This document shows, piece by piece, positions 54,885-63,970 of a stretch of DNA of 64,000 bases. The notes beneath the pieces are model-generated. The model did no database searches, was not told the origin of the DNA, and saw only the letters and a program-made list of their open reading frames with translations. Origin of the DNA: Flagellimonas amoyensis (GTDB taxonomy: Bacteria > Bacteroidota > Bacteroidia > Flavobacteriales > Flavobacteriaceae); NCBI RefSeq assembly GCF_003058265.1, contig NZ_QBUK01000002.1, positions 372,001-436,000 of the forward strand, in the 5' to 3' direction. How positions within the stretch are numbered: position 1 is the first letter of the stretch; every line of letters begins with the position of its first letter. The position numbers were made by a program, and so were the translations under genes.

Positions 54885-55300
54885 AATACCATATTTAGGT
54901 TTATGGGTTCATTCTCCTGTTCCACATTTTCAATGCTCAATTTTTGGTTTCCAGAAGGAAACTCCCAAACTAGGGAATCCCCTTTGGCATACCCCATGAC
55001 CGCTGCCCCCATGGGGGTCAGGATTGAAATATGGTTGTTTTTCACATCACTCCGACTAGGAAGTACCAATTTGAATTTTTTGTGCCATCCATTTTCGGAA
55101 ATTATGGTCACCACGGCATTGAACCGGATGACATCATCCGGCATTTCCGCTTCATCCAATATCCGTGCTGTTTCCATTTCACCCACGAGCTTTTTTACCG
55201 AGCTCCTAAGGGTATTGTCCTTATAGTATCCTGATAGGTTCATCAACCGCTTCAAAAGGACATATTCTTTTTTTTCAATTACCAAACTACCGTATTTCAT
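54881..55300 (-). CDS. GreA/GreB/Rnk-like factor (1)
   Basis: A 139-residue protein. The C-terminal GreA/B domain is clear (LTPMGAAVMGYAKGDSLVWEFPSG), while the N-terminal part is a short helix pair instead of the long coiled coil of GreA, as in Rnk-like proteins that bind RNA polymerase. Paralogous to 58035-58484 (shared start MKYGSL and the segment DEA/GQMPxDxxR). Confidence 0.85.
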   Translation of the reverse strand: MKYGSLVIEKKEYVLLKRLMNLSGYYKDNTLRSSVKKLVGEMETARILDEAEMPDDVIRFNAVVTIISENGWHKKFKLVLPSRSDVKNNHISILTPMGAAVMGYAKGDSLVWEFPSGNQKLSIENVEQENEPINLNMVL

Positions 55301-55363
55301 TATTTTTCGTTTTATGTTTTAGCCTCCATCACATTCAAATGGAACCCTAAATGGATTATTGGA

Positions 55364-56656
55364 TTATGGAAAAATACCCCTTTGGACATACGTTTCCTCA
55401 AGTCGCTCAATGGCAATGATAAAGGCGGCTGTGCGCATATCCACTTTTTTGGATTTCGCCTTATGGACTACTTTGCCAAAGGATTCTCTCATCTTTTTTT
55501 CCAATTTTTCCAATACTTCATCCAAATGCCATATTTCTCCGTTGCGATTTTGCAACCATTCAAAATAACTTCCGATTACACCTCCGGAATTACAGAGGAT
55601 ATCAGGAATGATATCGACTCCCCTTTTCAAAAGGATTTCCTCGGCCTTTACATCGGTTGGTCCATTGGCTCCTTCAGCGATCAAACGGGCCTTTATCTTC
55701 GGGGCATTTTCAACAGTGATCTGGTTTCCCAATGCTGCCGGGATACAGATATCACAGTCCAGACCAAAAAAATCGGCACTGTCCATAGTATTTGCACCAC
55801 TAAAGCCAAGGACACTTCCCTTATTGGCCTGTACATATTCCAATAATTTTTCAGTGGAGATGCCATCCTCGTTATATATGCTTCCATAGGCATCCTGTAC
55901 CGCTGTGAGTATTGCCCCCTCCTTTTCCAGAAAGTGTGCGGCCCAATAGCCCACATTGCCAAAACCCTGTACAATGAACCTTTTGTTTTTCAAATCGACC
56001 TTTTTGTTTTCTGCCCAAAATTTAATGGTCAGGAACACCCCGTAACCGGTCGCCCTGTCCCTGCCTTCGGAGCCTCCTGCCCCTATAGGTTTTCCAGTGA
56101 CCACATGTAGGTTCTTAGAACGTTCATTGGGAGATTTGGTGGACATATACGTGTCCAAGATCCAAGCCATGGTCTGGGCGTTGGTATTCACGTCCGGAGC
56201 CGGAATATCCAATTCTGGGCCTATATTGTCCCCAAGGGCATAGGTGAACCGTCTGGTGATCCGTTGCAATTCGTCCTGTGAATACTTTGTCGGATCCAAT
56301 TGGATACCCCCTTTGGCCCCCCCGTAGGGCAATCCTGCCAATGAGGTCTTCCAGGTCATCCACATGGCCAGTGCCCGCGCAGCATCAATGTCCACTGTAG
56401 GATGGTAACGAAGTCCTCCCTTATAGGGGCCCAGGGCATTGTTGTGCTGAACCCGATACCCCGTGAATATTTCTACTTCACCGTTATCCATGCGGACCGG
56501 GAAATGGACAATAAACTCGTTGTTCGTCACTTCAAGGATCTTACGGATGTTCTTGTTCAGTTCAATAATGTCCGCTGCATTGTTGAACTGTCTCATGACA
56601 TTGTCCAACATACCTTGTTTCAGTTGTTTTTTTTCCGATGTTATCGTTGTTGTCAT
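55364..56656 (-). CDS. gdhA: Glutamate dehydrogenase (Glu/Leu/Phe/Val family)
   Basis: 430 residues from the ATG at 56656. PYGGAKGGIQLDP holds catalytic lysine, followed by DIPAPDVNTN (catalytic Asp) and the Rossmann motif VQGFGNVGYWAA. It interconverts glutamate with 2-oxoglutarate and ammonia using NAD(P). Genes up- and downstream on the same strand are stress-type regulators. The gene symbol is by family and could differ for close homologues. Confidence 0.9.
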   Translation of the reverse strand: MTTTITSEKKQLKQGMLDNVMRQFNNAADIIELNKNIRKILEVTNNEFIVHFPVRMDNGEVEIFTGYRVQHNNALGPYKGGLRYHPTVDIDAARALAMWMTWKTSLAGLPYGGAKGGIQLDPTKYSQDELQRITRRFTYALGDNIGPELDIPAPDVNTNAQTMAWILDTYMSTKSPNERSKNLHVVTGKPIGAGGSEGRDRATGYGVFLTIKFWAENKKVDLKNKRFIVQGFGNVGYWAAHFLEKEGAILTAVQDAYGSIYNEDGISTEKLLEYVQANKGSVLGFSGANTMDSADFFGLDCDICIPAALGNQITVENAPKIKARLIAEGANGPTDVKAEEILLKRGVDIIPDILCNSGGVIGSYFEWLQNRNGEIWHLDEVLEKLEKKMRESFGKVVHKAKSKKVDMRTAAFIIAIERLEETYVQRGIFP

Positions 56657-56686
56657 TGTATAAAATTTTGGTTGCACTAGGTGTGC

Positions 56687-56851
56687 TTAATTACTCATCA
56701 TTTCGTTTGTGACCATTATGGTCGGTCCGTCGCTTTCATCAAGTCGATGGACATATTCATTACATAATTGGATATTGGTCCTATCCGTACTTAAGGAACA
56801 ATAGGCCACATGCCTGCACGTTGAGCATAGGCTCCGTACTAATTCTTTCAT
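56687..56851 (-). CDS. 54-residue cysteine-rich protein
   Basis: A short frame starting MKELVRSLCSTCRHVAYC and ending VTNEMMSN. Four Cys (positions 9, 12, 18 and about 31) plus a His suggest a metal-binding knuckle. It fills the gap between the glutamate dehydrogenase and the 206-residue protein, with 30-35 bp on each side and the same direction, which supports a real gene. No family recognised. Confidence 0.6.
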   Translation of the reverse strand: MKELVRSLCSTCRHVAYCSLSTDRTNIQLCNEYVHRLDESDGPTIMVTNEMMSN

Positions 56852-56886
56852 GGATTCTTTAAATTTTATTAATTGAGATTAGGGTA

Positions 56887-57507
56887 TTAATTCCAATGCA
56901 CAGGGTTTAGCACCTTTACCGGATAGAACGCCAGTACCAAAATCGATATTCCGATGATGACCAGAAATACCACTTCCAAATTGGACAACATCCTATTGAC
57001 CCCCAAGGTTTTTTCTGATAGCTGGGTCAGCATGTCACTTTGTTCCAATTGGATTTCCTCAAGGCCATCCAAGGTTTGTCTTATTTGTGCCAATTGTGGC
57101 AATACTTTTGCTTCGGCCAACGGTTTCCCTTCTTTTGATGCATTGGTTGTCCCACTGGGTTCCAAATCGGAAAATTGACGGTCCAATCGCTCCAACAGCC
57201 TGGCCTCGTCCCGTGTCAACTTGGTTCTGGAAAAATCAGCCAACAAAGCTTTGATTTTTTCAGACCTTTCATTACCCTGCACATACTCACCTTTCAAGAC
57301 TGCCACTTCCATCTCATGGGCCATATCCTGTAATTGATAGATATAATCCTGCACCACTATGCGATCATCATAAATGGATTTGACCGATGCTTGTATTGTG
57401 GAAAAATATTTCCGGTCCAACAGGTTGGATCCCAGTACCAAAAAAAAAGCGGTGGCTAGGACCAGACCGACCAATATTCGTTGTTTTATTGAAAATTTAG
57501 TTTTCAT
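56887..57507 (-). CDS. Membrane protein with MCP-like four-helix sensor domain
   Basis: A 206-residue protein with a helix at 12-30, an extracytoplasmic helical domain (about 35-175) and a second membrane helix (about 178-198). The arrangement and segments such as RIVVQDYIYQLQDMAHEMEVAVLKGEY resemble the 4HB_MCP sensor fold. It lacks any kinase or signalling domain, so it is a sensor without an output, possibly a partner of the two-component pair nearby. Confidence 0.7.
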   Translation of the reverse strand: MKTKFSIKQRILVGLVLATAFFLVLGSNLLDRKYFSTIQASVKSIYDDRIVVQDYIYQLQDMAHEMEVAVLKGEYVQGNERSEKIKALLADFSRTKLTRDEARLLERLDRQFSDLEPSGTTNASKEGKPLAEAKVLPQLAQIRQTLDGLEEIQLEQSDMLTQLSEKTLGVNRMLSNLEVVFLVIIGISILVLAFYPVKVLNPVHWN

Positions 57508-57557
57508 GTTTTAATCATTTAGGTATTACATCAAAGAATTATCCTCTGGATCGAAAA

Positions 57558-57611
57558 TCCACCCGGCCACTACCTTGTTGAGCAAATAACAATTCTGGAA
57601 AACCGGGTGGA
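57558..57611. repeat. Inverted repeat in the 57.5-kb gap
   Basis: TCCACCCGG at 57558 pairs with CCGGGTGGA at 57603 (9 bp perfect, 36-base loop). It lies in a 135-bp gap between two minus-strand genes. No T-run is adjacent. Confidence 0.4.
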
Positions 57612-57642
57612 CATCATCAACTAACCACCAATCATAAATCAA

Positions 57643-58002
57643 CTATAAGGTTTGGAGCTCTCCGGACTCCATTGCCCCAAAAAAGTCGACGGCCACTATG
57701 CTATGACTGCCAAAGAACCTGTTACCATCAACTCGTTTGATCTTGATCTTTGTGGATCCATCCTTTTTTTCTTTGACGGAAGTCACCACCACTTTTTCCC
57801 CTTCCACACGTTTGTAGTTTGCGATACCCCCTCTTTTGATGATAAAGTTCGCCTTGGGGAAGTCAATATACTTGTACTTGTTCGTTTCAGGTTTCCCGAT
57901 TTCGAATACATCCCCGACTTTGACTTTTGTGTTCGTTTGGGATGCATTGGCCTGTGCATGCAACAGGTTTATAGAAAACAAAAGGACAATTACATATTTA
58001 AT
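57643..58002 (-). CDS. Small secreted protein, unknown
   Basis: 119 residues from the ATG at 58002 (the frame is open to 58026). The signal peptide is MIKYVIVLLFSINLLHAQ. The mature part is beta-rich with KVGDVFEIGKPETNKYKYIDFPKANFI. It follows the second GreA-like gene by 32 bp. I do not recognise a family. Confidence 0.65.
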   Translation of the reverse strand: MKYVIVLLFSINLLHAQANASQTNTKVKVGDVFEIGKPETNKYKYIDFPKANFIIKRGGIANYKRVEGEKVVVTSVKEKKDGSTKIKIKRVDGNRFFGSHSIVAVDFFGAMESGELQTL

Positions 58003-58034
58003 CATAACCATAATATTTAGAATCAATAAATCAC

Positions 58035-58484
58035 TTACTGTTCGGGTACCATCTTTTGCATGTCACCATCTGAAATGGAGAGTTTGACCTTTTGCCTACC
58101 CTGCTTTACTTTTTCGATCGTAAAAGATATTTTACTACCGGGAAGGCCATAGGTAATTCGGTCACCTTTGGAGAAACCGATCAATGATGCGCCCAAACTA
58201 CTAGTCACAGAAATTTGGTTTGTCGTCGCATCTTCTTCGCCAGGAGGTACAAGCCGGAAGGAATCCCGATGGTCCGAGGAACCAACAAGGGTAACCTCGG
58301 AATACAGTCGAACAATGTCAGAGGGCATCTGGCCCTCATCCAACACCACAGCATAGTTCAAATTCAGGTCCAAGATCTCCAATACACCTGTATGGATATA
58401 ATCTTCCCATATACAATTCTGTTTCATGAACTTTCTGGTCATCAGAAAATCATTCTTCTCCAAAATGAGACTGCCATACTTCAT
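58035..58484 (-). CDS. GreA/GreB/Rnk-like factor (2)
   Basis: A 149-residue paralogue of the protein at 54881, with the C-terminal GreA/B domain SLGASLIGFSKGDRITYGLPGSKISFTIEKV. A good candidate sigma-54 promoter lies about 70 bp upstream, and the sigma-54 activator gene is the next gene upstream. I infer activation by that regulator. Confidence 0.85.
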   Translation of the reverse strand: MKYGSLILEKNDFLMTRKFMKQNCIWEDYIHTGVLEILDLNLNYAVVLDEGQMPSDIVRLYSEVTLVGSSDHRDSFRLVPPGEEDATTNQISVTSSLGASLIGFSKGDRITYGLPGSKISFTIEKVKQGRQKVKLSISDGDMQKMVPEQ

Positions 58485-58554
58485 AAGGTTCTCTTATTTT
58501 CACAAATCCGTCAACCGGTATTGTCCAGATTTGGCACGTTTGGCAATCCAAAGG

Positions 58555-58568
58555 GCAAAGTCCGTACC
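58555..58568 (-). promoter_or_regulatory. Candidate sigma-54 promoter of the GreA-like gene
   Basis: Minus strand GGTACGGACTTTGC: the -24 box GGTACG (consensus GGCACG) and the -12 box TTGC are spaced with GG and GC 10 bases apart. It lies 70 bp before the start codon and close to the sigma-54 activator gene. Confidence 0.5.
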
Positions 58569-58694
58569 CAATGTTCAAAAAAAAGGAGACGTTATTGTAA
58601 TCAACTGATTATCAATACACAATTGAATATTAAAAATTTTGGAGTGGAAATGGAAACGGGGTATATTTCCCCAGTCGGCTATTTTATAACCGGT

Positions 58695-60026
58695 TCAATC
58701 CAGCTTATCACGCAAGGTTTTGCGATCTATCTGCAGTATTTCGGCGGCCTTGGTCTTATTTCCCTTTGTGTGCAAGAGTACCTTTTTGATATATTCCTTC
58801 TCCATTTCCCTAAGGGGTACAAGACCTTTTTGGGGGAAATCAATCCGGTATTTCAAGAACTCGGGTATATCTTCAATCCCTATGGGGCCATCCGACATGA
58901 TTACCACGCGCTGGATTATATTTTCAAGTTCCCTGATGTTCCCTGGCCAGTGGTATCGTTCCAAAATCCCTAAGGCTTCAGGGCTAATTCTTGGCAGACG
59001 GTCTTTATATTCAACACCATATTTTCGGAGAAACTTTTCCACCAGCAAAGGAATATCGGATTTTCTATCCCGAAGTGGCGGCACATTGATTTCCACAACC
59101 GTAAGTCGATAATATAGGTCTTCCCTAAAGTTCTTGTTCTTGATCTCCTCCAAAAGATCCACATTGGTGGCCGCAACAATGCGGATTTCCACTTTTTCCA
59201 GTTTTCGGGACCCCACCCTGGTGATTTCCTTTTCTTGAAGTGCACGCAACAGCTTGGTCTGTACCGCCAAACCAGCTGCTCCTATTTCATCCAAAAAAAG
59301 GGTTCCTCCTTCAGCGGCCTGAAAGAATCCACTGCGGTTCTCATTGGCTCCTGTAAAGGCACCTTTTACATATCCGAAGAGTTCTGCCTCTTGGAGGTTT
59401 TCGGGGATGGCACCACAGTTTACTGCAATGAAAGGTCCTTTGGAAAACTTACCGGAATAATGAATGGCCCTTGCCACCAGTTCCTTTCCTGTTCCACTTT
59501 CCCCCGTGATCAGTACAGTGGCCCTATTGTCCCTCACGCGATCTATGATATTGAGGATTTTCTGAAAGGCGTCCGAACTGCCGACCATTCCTTCAAAACG
59601 GTTATCACTTATGTCAGGTGTTGATTGTTTCTTTATGGACAAAGGTTGTTTCTCCTTGCTGTACAAGGCCTTTTCAACGGATTGTTTGAGTTCCTCTTTG
59701 GTAAAGGGCTTGGTCAAATAATCAATTGCGCCCGATTTGATGACTTCCAAGGCCCCGTCCACCGAAGGATAGCCCGTGACCACCAATTTGGGCATTAGGG
59801 GATAATGTTCGTTTGCATATTTCAATAACTGTAGGCCATCCACTTCGGGCATTTGGATATCGGTGATCAAAAGATCAATAACACTATCCTTTAAAATATA
59901 CAGTGCTTCCTTTACCGAGATGGCCTTATAGACATGGTAATCGAGTCCTTTCAACTGTCTGGAAAGAAGTTCCAGGATGTGAATGTCGTCATCGACAACT
60001 AAGATGTTCTCTTTGTGCAGTGCCAT
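58695..60026 (-). CDS. Sigma-54-dependent NtrC-family response regulator
   Basis: A 443-residue activator. The receiver (about 5-118) has the phospho-acceptor Asp in LLITDIQMPEVDG. The AAA+ domain (about 145-370) has Walker A GESGTGKE, the sigma-54 loop GAFTGA, and GGTLFLDEIG. The C-terminus holds a Fis-type HTH (KTKAAEILQIDRKTLRDKL). The gene is 2 bp after the kinase gene. It needs sigma-54 promoters; two candidates lie downstream. Confidence 0.96.
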   Translation of the reverse strand: MALHKENILVVDDDIHILELLSRQLKGLDYHVYKAISVKEALYILKDSVIDLLITDIQMPEVDGLQLLKYANEHYPLMPKLVVTGYPSVDGALEVIKSGAIDYLTKPFTKEELKQSVEKALYSKEKQPLSIKKQSTPDISDNRFEGMVGSSDAFQKILNIIDRVRDNRATVLITGESGTGKELVARAIHYSGKFSKGPFIAVNCGAIPENLQEAELFGYVKGAFTGANENRSGFFQAAEGGTLFLDEIGAAGLAVQTKLLRALQEKEITRVGSRKLEKVEIRIVAATNVDLLEEIKNKNFREDLYYRLTVVEINVPPLRDRKSDIPLLVEKFLRKYGVEYKDRLPRISPEALGILERYHWPGNIRELENIIQRVVIMSDGPIGIEDIPEFLKYRIDFPQKGLVPLREMEKEYIKKVLLHTKGNKTKAAEILQIDRKTLRDKLD

Positions 60027-60028
60027 AC

Positions 60029-61117
60029 CTAAATTTTGGGAAACTCTAGGGTAAAGATAGTTCCTTTGGGGGTATTGGGCCGGTGTGAGATCGTTCCTTT
60101 GTAACTACGCACAATACCGTGTACTACACTTAGGCCCAGTCCTGTGCCCTCACCTGTTGGTTTTGATGTATAAAAGGGTTCGAAAATTTTATCCGCATGT
60201 TCTGTTTCTATGCCCTGTCCTTCATCCGCAATTCGGATAATGGTCCTGTCTTTTGATTTGTCAAGTTCAATATGTATGGCCCCCTTCGGCGGGGAGTAAT
60301 AGGCTGCGTTCATGATAAGGTTGAACAGTACTTGGGTCAGTTGAACGGTATTGGCCCGCATTTGGATATGTTCCCGGCCAAAAGATTTGACAATGTTCAG
60401 CTGTTTGGCCTTAAGGGATGGTGCCAACAAGCGTAAAACATTTTCCACAACTGCGTTCAGTTCAATCTGTTCCATCTCTTGGGGCATTTCACAAGTAAAG
60501 AACATGAGCTTTTTAACAATCTCTCGACTGAAAATAGCATTATCGATAATTTTCTGGAGATCTCTCCTTGTGGCTTCATCTCCAGTATTTTCCACGAGCA
60601 GTTCGGCAAAACCTAAAATATTGGCCAAAGGGGTATTGAGTTCATGTGCAATTCCCGCGGTGATCTCACCCATGATGTGGAACCGATCGGCTCGTTCCAT
60701 TTGTCTTTTGGTTTCCTCTTCCGAATCACGGATGTGTTTGCGTTCCATCAAATTACCGATGGCCAAACAGACATTTTTGAGCAAGGTCCTTTCCTCATCC
60801 AAAAAATCTGTTACGCTAAATTCGGCAGAAGGATAGCCCACTGTTATTCGCCCCTCTACTTTGTTGAATATCTTGACATCGGAAGAATGGGAGACCATAT
60901 CGTTTCCATAATTTTTGGTCTGTACCTGGTAATCCCCGATCGTTATCTGGACCGCTGCTGCCTCAGCAAACTGCCAACCCCGTTTTAAACAATGGGCAAT
61001 GGCTTCAAGGGAGGTCTCGAGTTCATCATAATTTGAATTCACAATAATGGAGGTAACCTCATAAAGACAGGTCAGTTCCTTGACACGTTCTTTTAATTTT
61101 TGTTCTGTATTTGTCAT
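60029..61117 (-). CDS. Cytoplasmic sensor histidine kinase (NtrB-like)
   Basis: About 362 residues from the ATG at 61117 (frame open to 61132). No membrane helices. A GAF-like sensor (about 15-135) precedes the H-box ITAGIAHELNTPLANILGF, N-box LFNLIMNAAYYS and G-boxes DEGQGIE and GTGLGLSVVHGI. It forms an operon with the NtrC-type regulator. The signal is unknown. Confidence 0.94.
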   Translation of the reverse strand: MTNTEQKLKERVKELTCLYEVTSIIVNSNYDELETSLEAIAHCLKRGWQFAEAAAVQITIGDYQVQTKNYGNDMVSHSSDVKIFNKVEGRITVGYPSAEFSVTDFLDEERTLLKNVCLAIGNLMERKHIRDSEEETKRQMERADRFHIMGEITAGIAHELNTPLANILGFAELLVENTGDEATRRDLQKIIDNAIFSREIVKKLMFFTCEMPQEMEQIELNAVVENVLRLLAPSLKAKQLNIVKSFGREHIQMRANTVQLTQVLFNLIMNAAYYSPPKGAIHIELDKSKDRTIIRIADEGQGIETEHADKIFEPFYTSKPTGEGTGLGLSVVHGIVRSYKGTISHRPNTPKGTIFTLEFPKI

Positions 61118-61354
61118 AAAGCCATATATCATTTTTACAATTTAAAAAAACAATTTCCCAATCCTAATGATGGCATACTGGGCGTGGGTAAGGTTCATAA
61201 AAACGATCTGTCCCTTTATTGACAAAAATACAACATGGTCGATCATGAAAGCCCACGCCATATATTTAAAACAATTGTCCTGTCCCCTACCCAAACATCT
61301 TTTTAACCTATTTACAAAACGAAAATAGATAAAAAAGACATTTTTATCCTCTTT

Positions 61355-61368
61355 ATGACAATTATCAT
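61355..61368. promoter_or_regulatory. Candidate operator between divergent genes
   Basis: ATGACAATTATCAT is a near-perfect palindrome (12 of 14 positions) 36 bp before the plus-strand gene at 61404 and within the 286-bp divergent gap with the kinase. It could bind a metal- or redox-responsive repressor; the factor cannot be named. Confidence 0.3.
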
Positions 61369-61403
61369 GTCCCCACTTTTTGGTCAACCCTACATTTGTT
61401 CCT

Positions 61404-61781
61404 ATGAAACCTTATATAATTCTTTTTGTGGCTCTCATCATGTTGGTCAAACCCCTTTGGCCGGTCATCGAATATGTGGCCAATTATGATTATATAGCAA
61501 AGGTGCTCTGCGAGAACAAGGACAGGCCCCAATTGCACTGCAACGGCAAATGCTATCTCGCCAAACAATTGGAGAAACAGCAAAAAGACCAGGACAAGAA
61601 CCCCTTTGGGGAACAACGATCAAAAATGGAGATCCAACCCCTGGTTTTCTTTCAGTCCTTGTTGGTTTTTGATCTCGATACCCTTTTTCAGGTGTGTCCA
61701 GACAAGAATTCCTTTCGATATCAAGGAATCCATTCCCAATTGTTCATTTCCGACATTTCCCATCCCCCAGAAGTGGTCTGA
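61404..61781 (+). CDS. Small Cys-containing membrane protein
   Basis: 125 residues from the ATG at 61404 (MKPYIILFVALIMLVKPLWPVIEYVANYDYI). A single N-terminal hydrophobic segment is followed by CENKDRPQLHCNGKCYLAKQLEKQ, with three Cys and a His that could bind metal. Similar short proteins commonly precede copper-type TonB receptor genes in Bacteroidota. It lies 88 bp upstream of such a receptor. Function unknown. Confidence 0.75.
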   Translation: MKPYIILFVALIMLVKPLWPVIEYVANYDYIAKVLCENKDRPQLHCNGKCYLAKQLEKQQKDQDKNPFGEQRSKMEIQPLVFFQSLLVFDLDTLFQVCPDKNSFRYQGIHSQLFISDISHPPEVV

Positions 61782-61869
61782 ACAACTTCCCTGTACACAT
61801 CCCGACGCTTTAAAATACTTGTTGGGACAGTACCCCAATCCCTTTTGAATTGATTCAAAACATTTTTCA

Positions 61870-63930
61870 ATGAAAACCACATATCCATATGGGGCATGGT
61901 CGGGCTATTTGGGCCATTTGATTTTGGCCCTCTGTCTGGGGGTCATACCATTGTCCCCACAAAAGGCCCAAGCCCAAGAACCGATCTTGGCCCCTATCAT
62001 AGACTCTATTCTCCCTATTGACTTAAAGGAAGTCATCGTCATTTCTTCCTTCAACAGGGGGATTGAACACAAATCCCAACCAAAGCCCCTATCCACATTG
62101 GACCAATATTTGGAATCTTCCAAAAAGGTTTCCATGGTCAAACGAGGGGCCTATGCCTGGGACCCCATGCTCAATGACATGACCTCCGAACGGCTGTCCA
62201 TCACAATAGATGGCATGCGGATCTTTGGGGCCTGTACCGACAAAATGGATCCCATTACCTCCTATGTGGATGTGTCCAACCTTTCCGATATCCATGTGGA
62301 AAGCGGCCAACAAGGGGCACGGCACGGCAATGTGATCGGGGGCGCCCTGGACATGCGTTTGGAAAAGAGCAATTTTAGGCCCTTGGGATGGACAGGTGCA
62401 GTGGAAACTGGCTATGAGAGCAACAATACTGCCCAAATTGTGGGCGGTGAGCTCAACTTTTCGAACGAACATTTCTATGTGGATACGGATCTGATTTACC
62501 GCAAAGCGGAAAACTATACGGCCGGCGGAGGTGAAGAAGTTGCTTTTTCCCAATTTGAAAAATACAACCTCTCCACAAATGCGGGATATAAAGTTTCGGA
62601 AAACCAAAAACTGTTGGCCAGTTTCATCTTTGATGAAGCCCGGGACGTAGGGTATCCCGCACTGCCTATGGATGTGTCCCTGGCACGTGCCTTTATCGGC
62701 TCCCTGAGCTGGGTACAGGACAGTTTCATCGGTGACCTGGAGAATTGGGAGACCAAACTCTATGCGAACACCATTACGCATATCATGGACGACAGTCAAC
62801 GGCCCGATGTACCGATTCGGATGGACATGCCCGGTTGGAGCGACACCTATGGGTTTTACACCCAGACCGAGCTGATCTTGGATGACCATCATCTTATAGG
62901 TAAACTCGACGGCTATTACAACCGTTCCCTGGCGGAGATGACCATGTATCCCAATGATCCCAACGAGCAGGACATGTTCATGTTGACCTGGCCCGACGTA
63001 CGGACCTTGAACTCAGGCATCTATTTGGAGGACAAAATTTCGCTTAAAGAAAGTTCAGTGAAGCTATCGACACGCTTGGCACTCCAAACCTTCAACGTGG
63101 CCGATGATTTCGGCTTGAACAGCCTTCGGATCTTCTATCCTGATATGGCCCAACGGCAGACCCGGGTACTAAAGAGTGTTTCCACGCACTACCACAGACA
63201 GTTCAAGGCACTTCACCTCAGTGGTGGGCTTGCGTATGGGGACCGTGCACCATCGGTTTCGGAAGGTTTTGGATTTTACCTATTCAACAGTTTTGACAAC
63301 CATGACTATATCGGAAATCCTGACCTTAAGAATGAAAAGGCCCTAGAGGCCAATTTTAAAATGGCGTGGCCCATAAAAAATCTGGACATCGCCGTGGAAG
63401 GCAATTATTTCCATACTTGGGATTACATCATCGGCGAGGTCCATCCCGAACTGGACGTTATGACCATTGGTGCCGATGGGGTCAAGGTATATACCAATCT
63501 GGAATATGCCAACCTTTACAATGTGTCTTTGGACATGGTATACCAACTCACATCGGAACTGGATTGGAGCGGATTGGTCTCCTATCACAGGGGTACGGAT
63601 CAAAATGGCCGTAACCTGCCATTTATAAGTCCCGTGGACTATCGTGCCCGATTCACCTATGGTGATGGAAGTTTTTCCGGTTCCCTTACCCTTTCGGGAG
63701 CATTGGAGCAAAACAACTTTAGTGCGGATTTTGGTGAGGACCGAACCCCTGCCTACACCCTGCTCTCCCTGTCCATGGGAAAAACCTTTTCGATGGGCCA
63801 GGACAGGTTGTATGCCAAGATGGGAATCGAGAATATCTTCGATACCTATTATTCCACTTATGCCGACTGGAACAACATTCCTCGGATGGGAAGGAACTTT
63901 TTCATGACCCTTTCCTATGCCATCAATTGA
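61870..63930 (+). CDS. OprC/NosA-like TonB-dependent receptor (probable copper)
   Basis: A 686-residue outer-membrane receptor with a signal peptide (ending KAQAQ) and a TonB box near DLKEVIVISS. The plug segment FGACTDKMDPITSYVDVSNL is like the copper-binding C-x-x-x-MDP-TSY motif of OprC/NosA receptors, and QQGARHGNVIGGALDM follows. The barrel ends NIPRMGRNFFMTLSYAIN. No carboxypeptidase-regulatory domain is present, unlike the other receptors here. Copper specificity is inferred from that motif and the Cys-rich neighbour. Confidence 0.82.
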   Translation: MKTTYPYGAWSGYLGHLILALCLGVIPLSPQKAQAQEPILAPIIDSILPIDLKEVIVISSFNRGIEHKSQPKPLSTLDQYLESSKKVSMVKRGAYAWDPMLNDMTSERLSITIDGMRIFGACTDKMDPITSYVDVSNLSDIHVESGQQGARHGNVIGGALDMRLEKSNFRPLGWTGAVETGYESNNTAQIVGGELNFSNEHFYVDTDLIYRKAENYTAGGGEEVAFSQFEKYNLSTNAGYKVSENQKLLASFIFDEARDVGYPALPMDVSLARAFIGSLSWVQDSFIGDLENWETKLYANTITHIMDDSQRPDVPIRMDMPGWSDTYGFYTQTELILDDHHLIGKLDGYYNRSLAEMTMYPNDPNEQDMFMLTWPDVRTLNSGIYLEDKISLKESSVKLSTRLALQTFNVADDFGLNSLRIFYPDMAQRQTRVLKSVSTHYHRQFKALHLSGGLAYGDRAPSVSEGFGFYLFNSFDNHDYIGNPDLKNEKALEANFKMAWPIKNLDIAVEGNYFHTWDYIIGEVHPELDVMTIGADGVKVYTNLEYANLYNVSLDMVYQLTSELDWSGLVSYHRGTDQNGRNLPFISPVDYRARFTYGDGSFSGSLTLSGALEQNNFSADFGEDRTPAYTLLSLSMGKTFSMGQDRLYAKMGIENIFDTYYSTYADWNNIPRMGRNFFMTLSYAIN

Positions 63931-63970
63931 TCTTAAAACTTTTTATCAATCCAATTAAAAATACATAACA

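Noticed and set aside
58530-58546. TTTGGCACGTTTGGCAA as a sigma-54 promoter
   Set aside because: The GG and GC are only 8 bases apart on the plus strand, too close for sigma-54, and it points away from the GreA-like gene.
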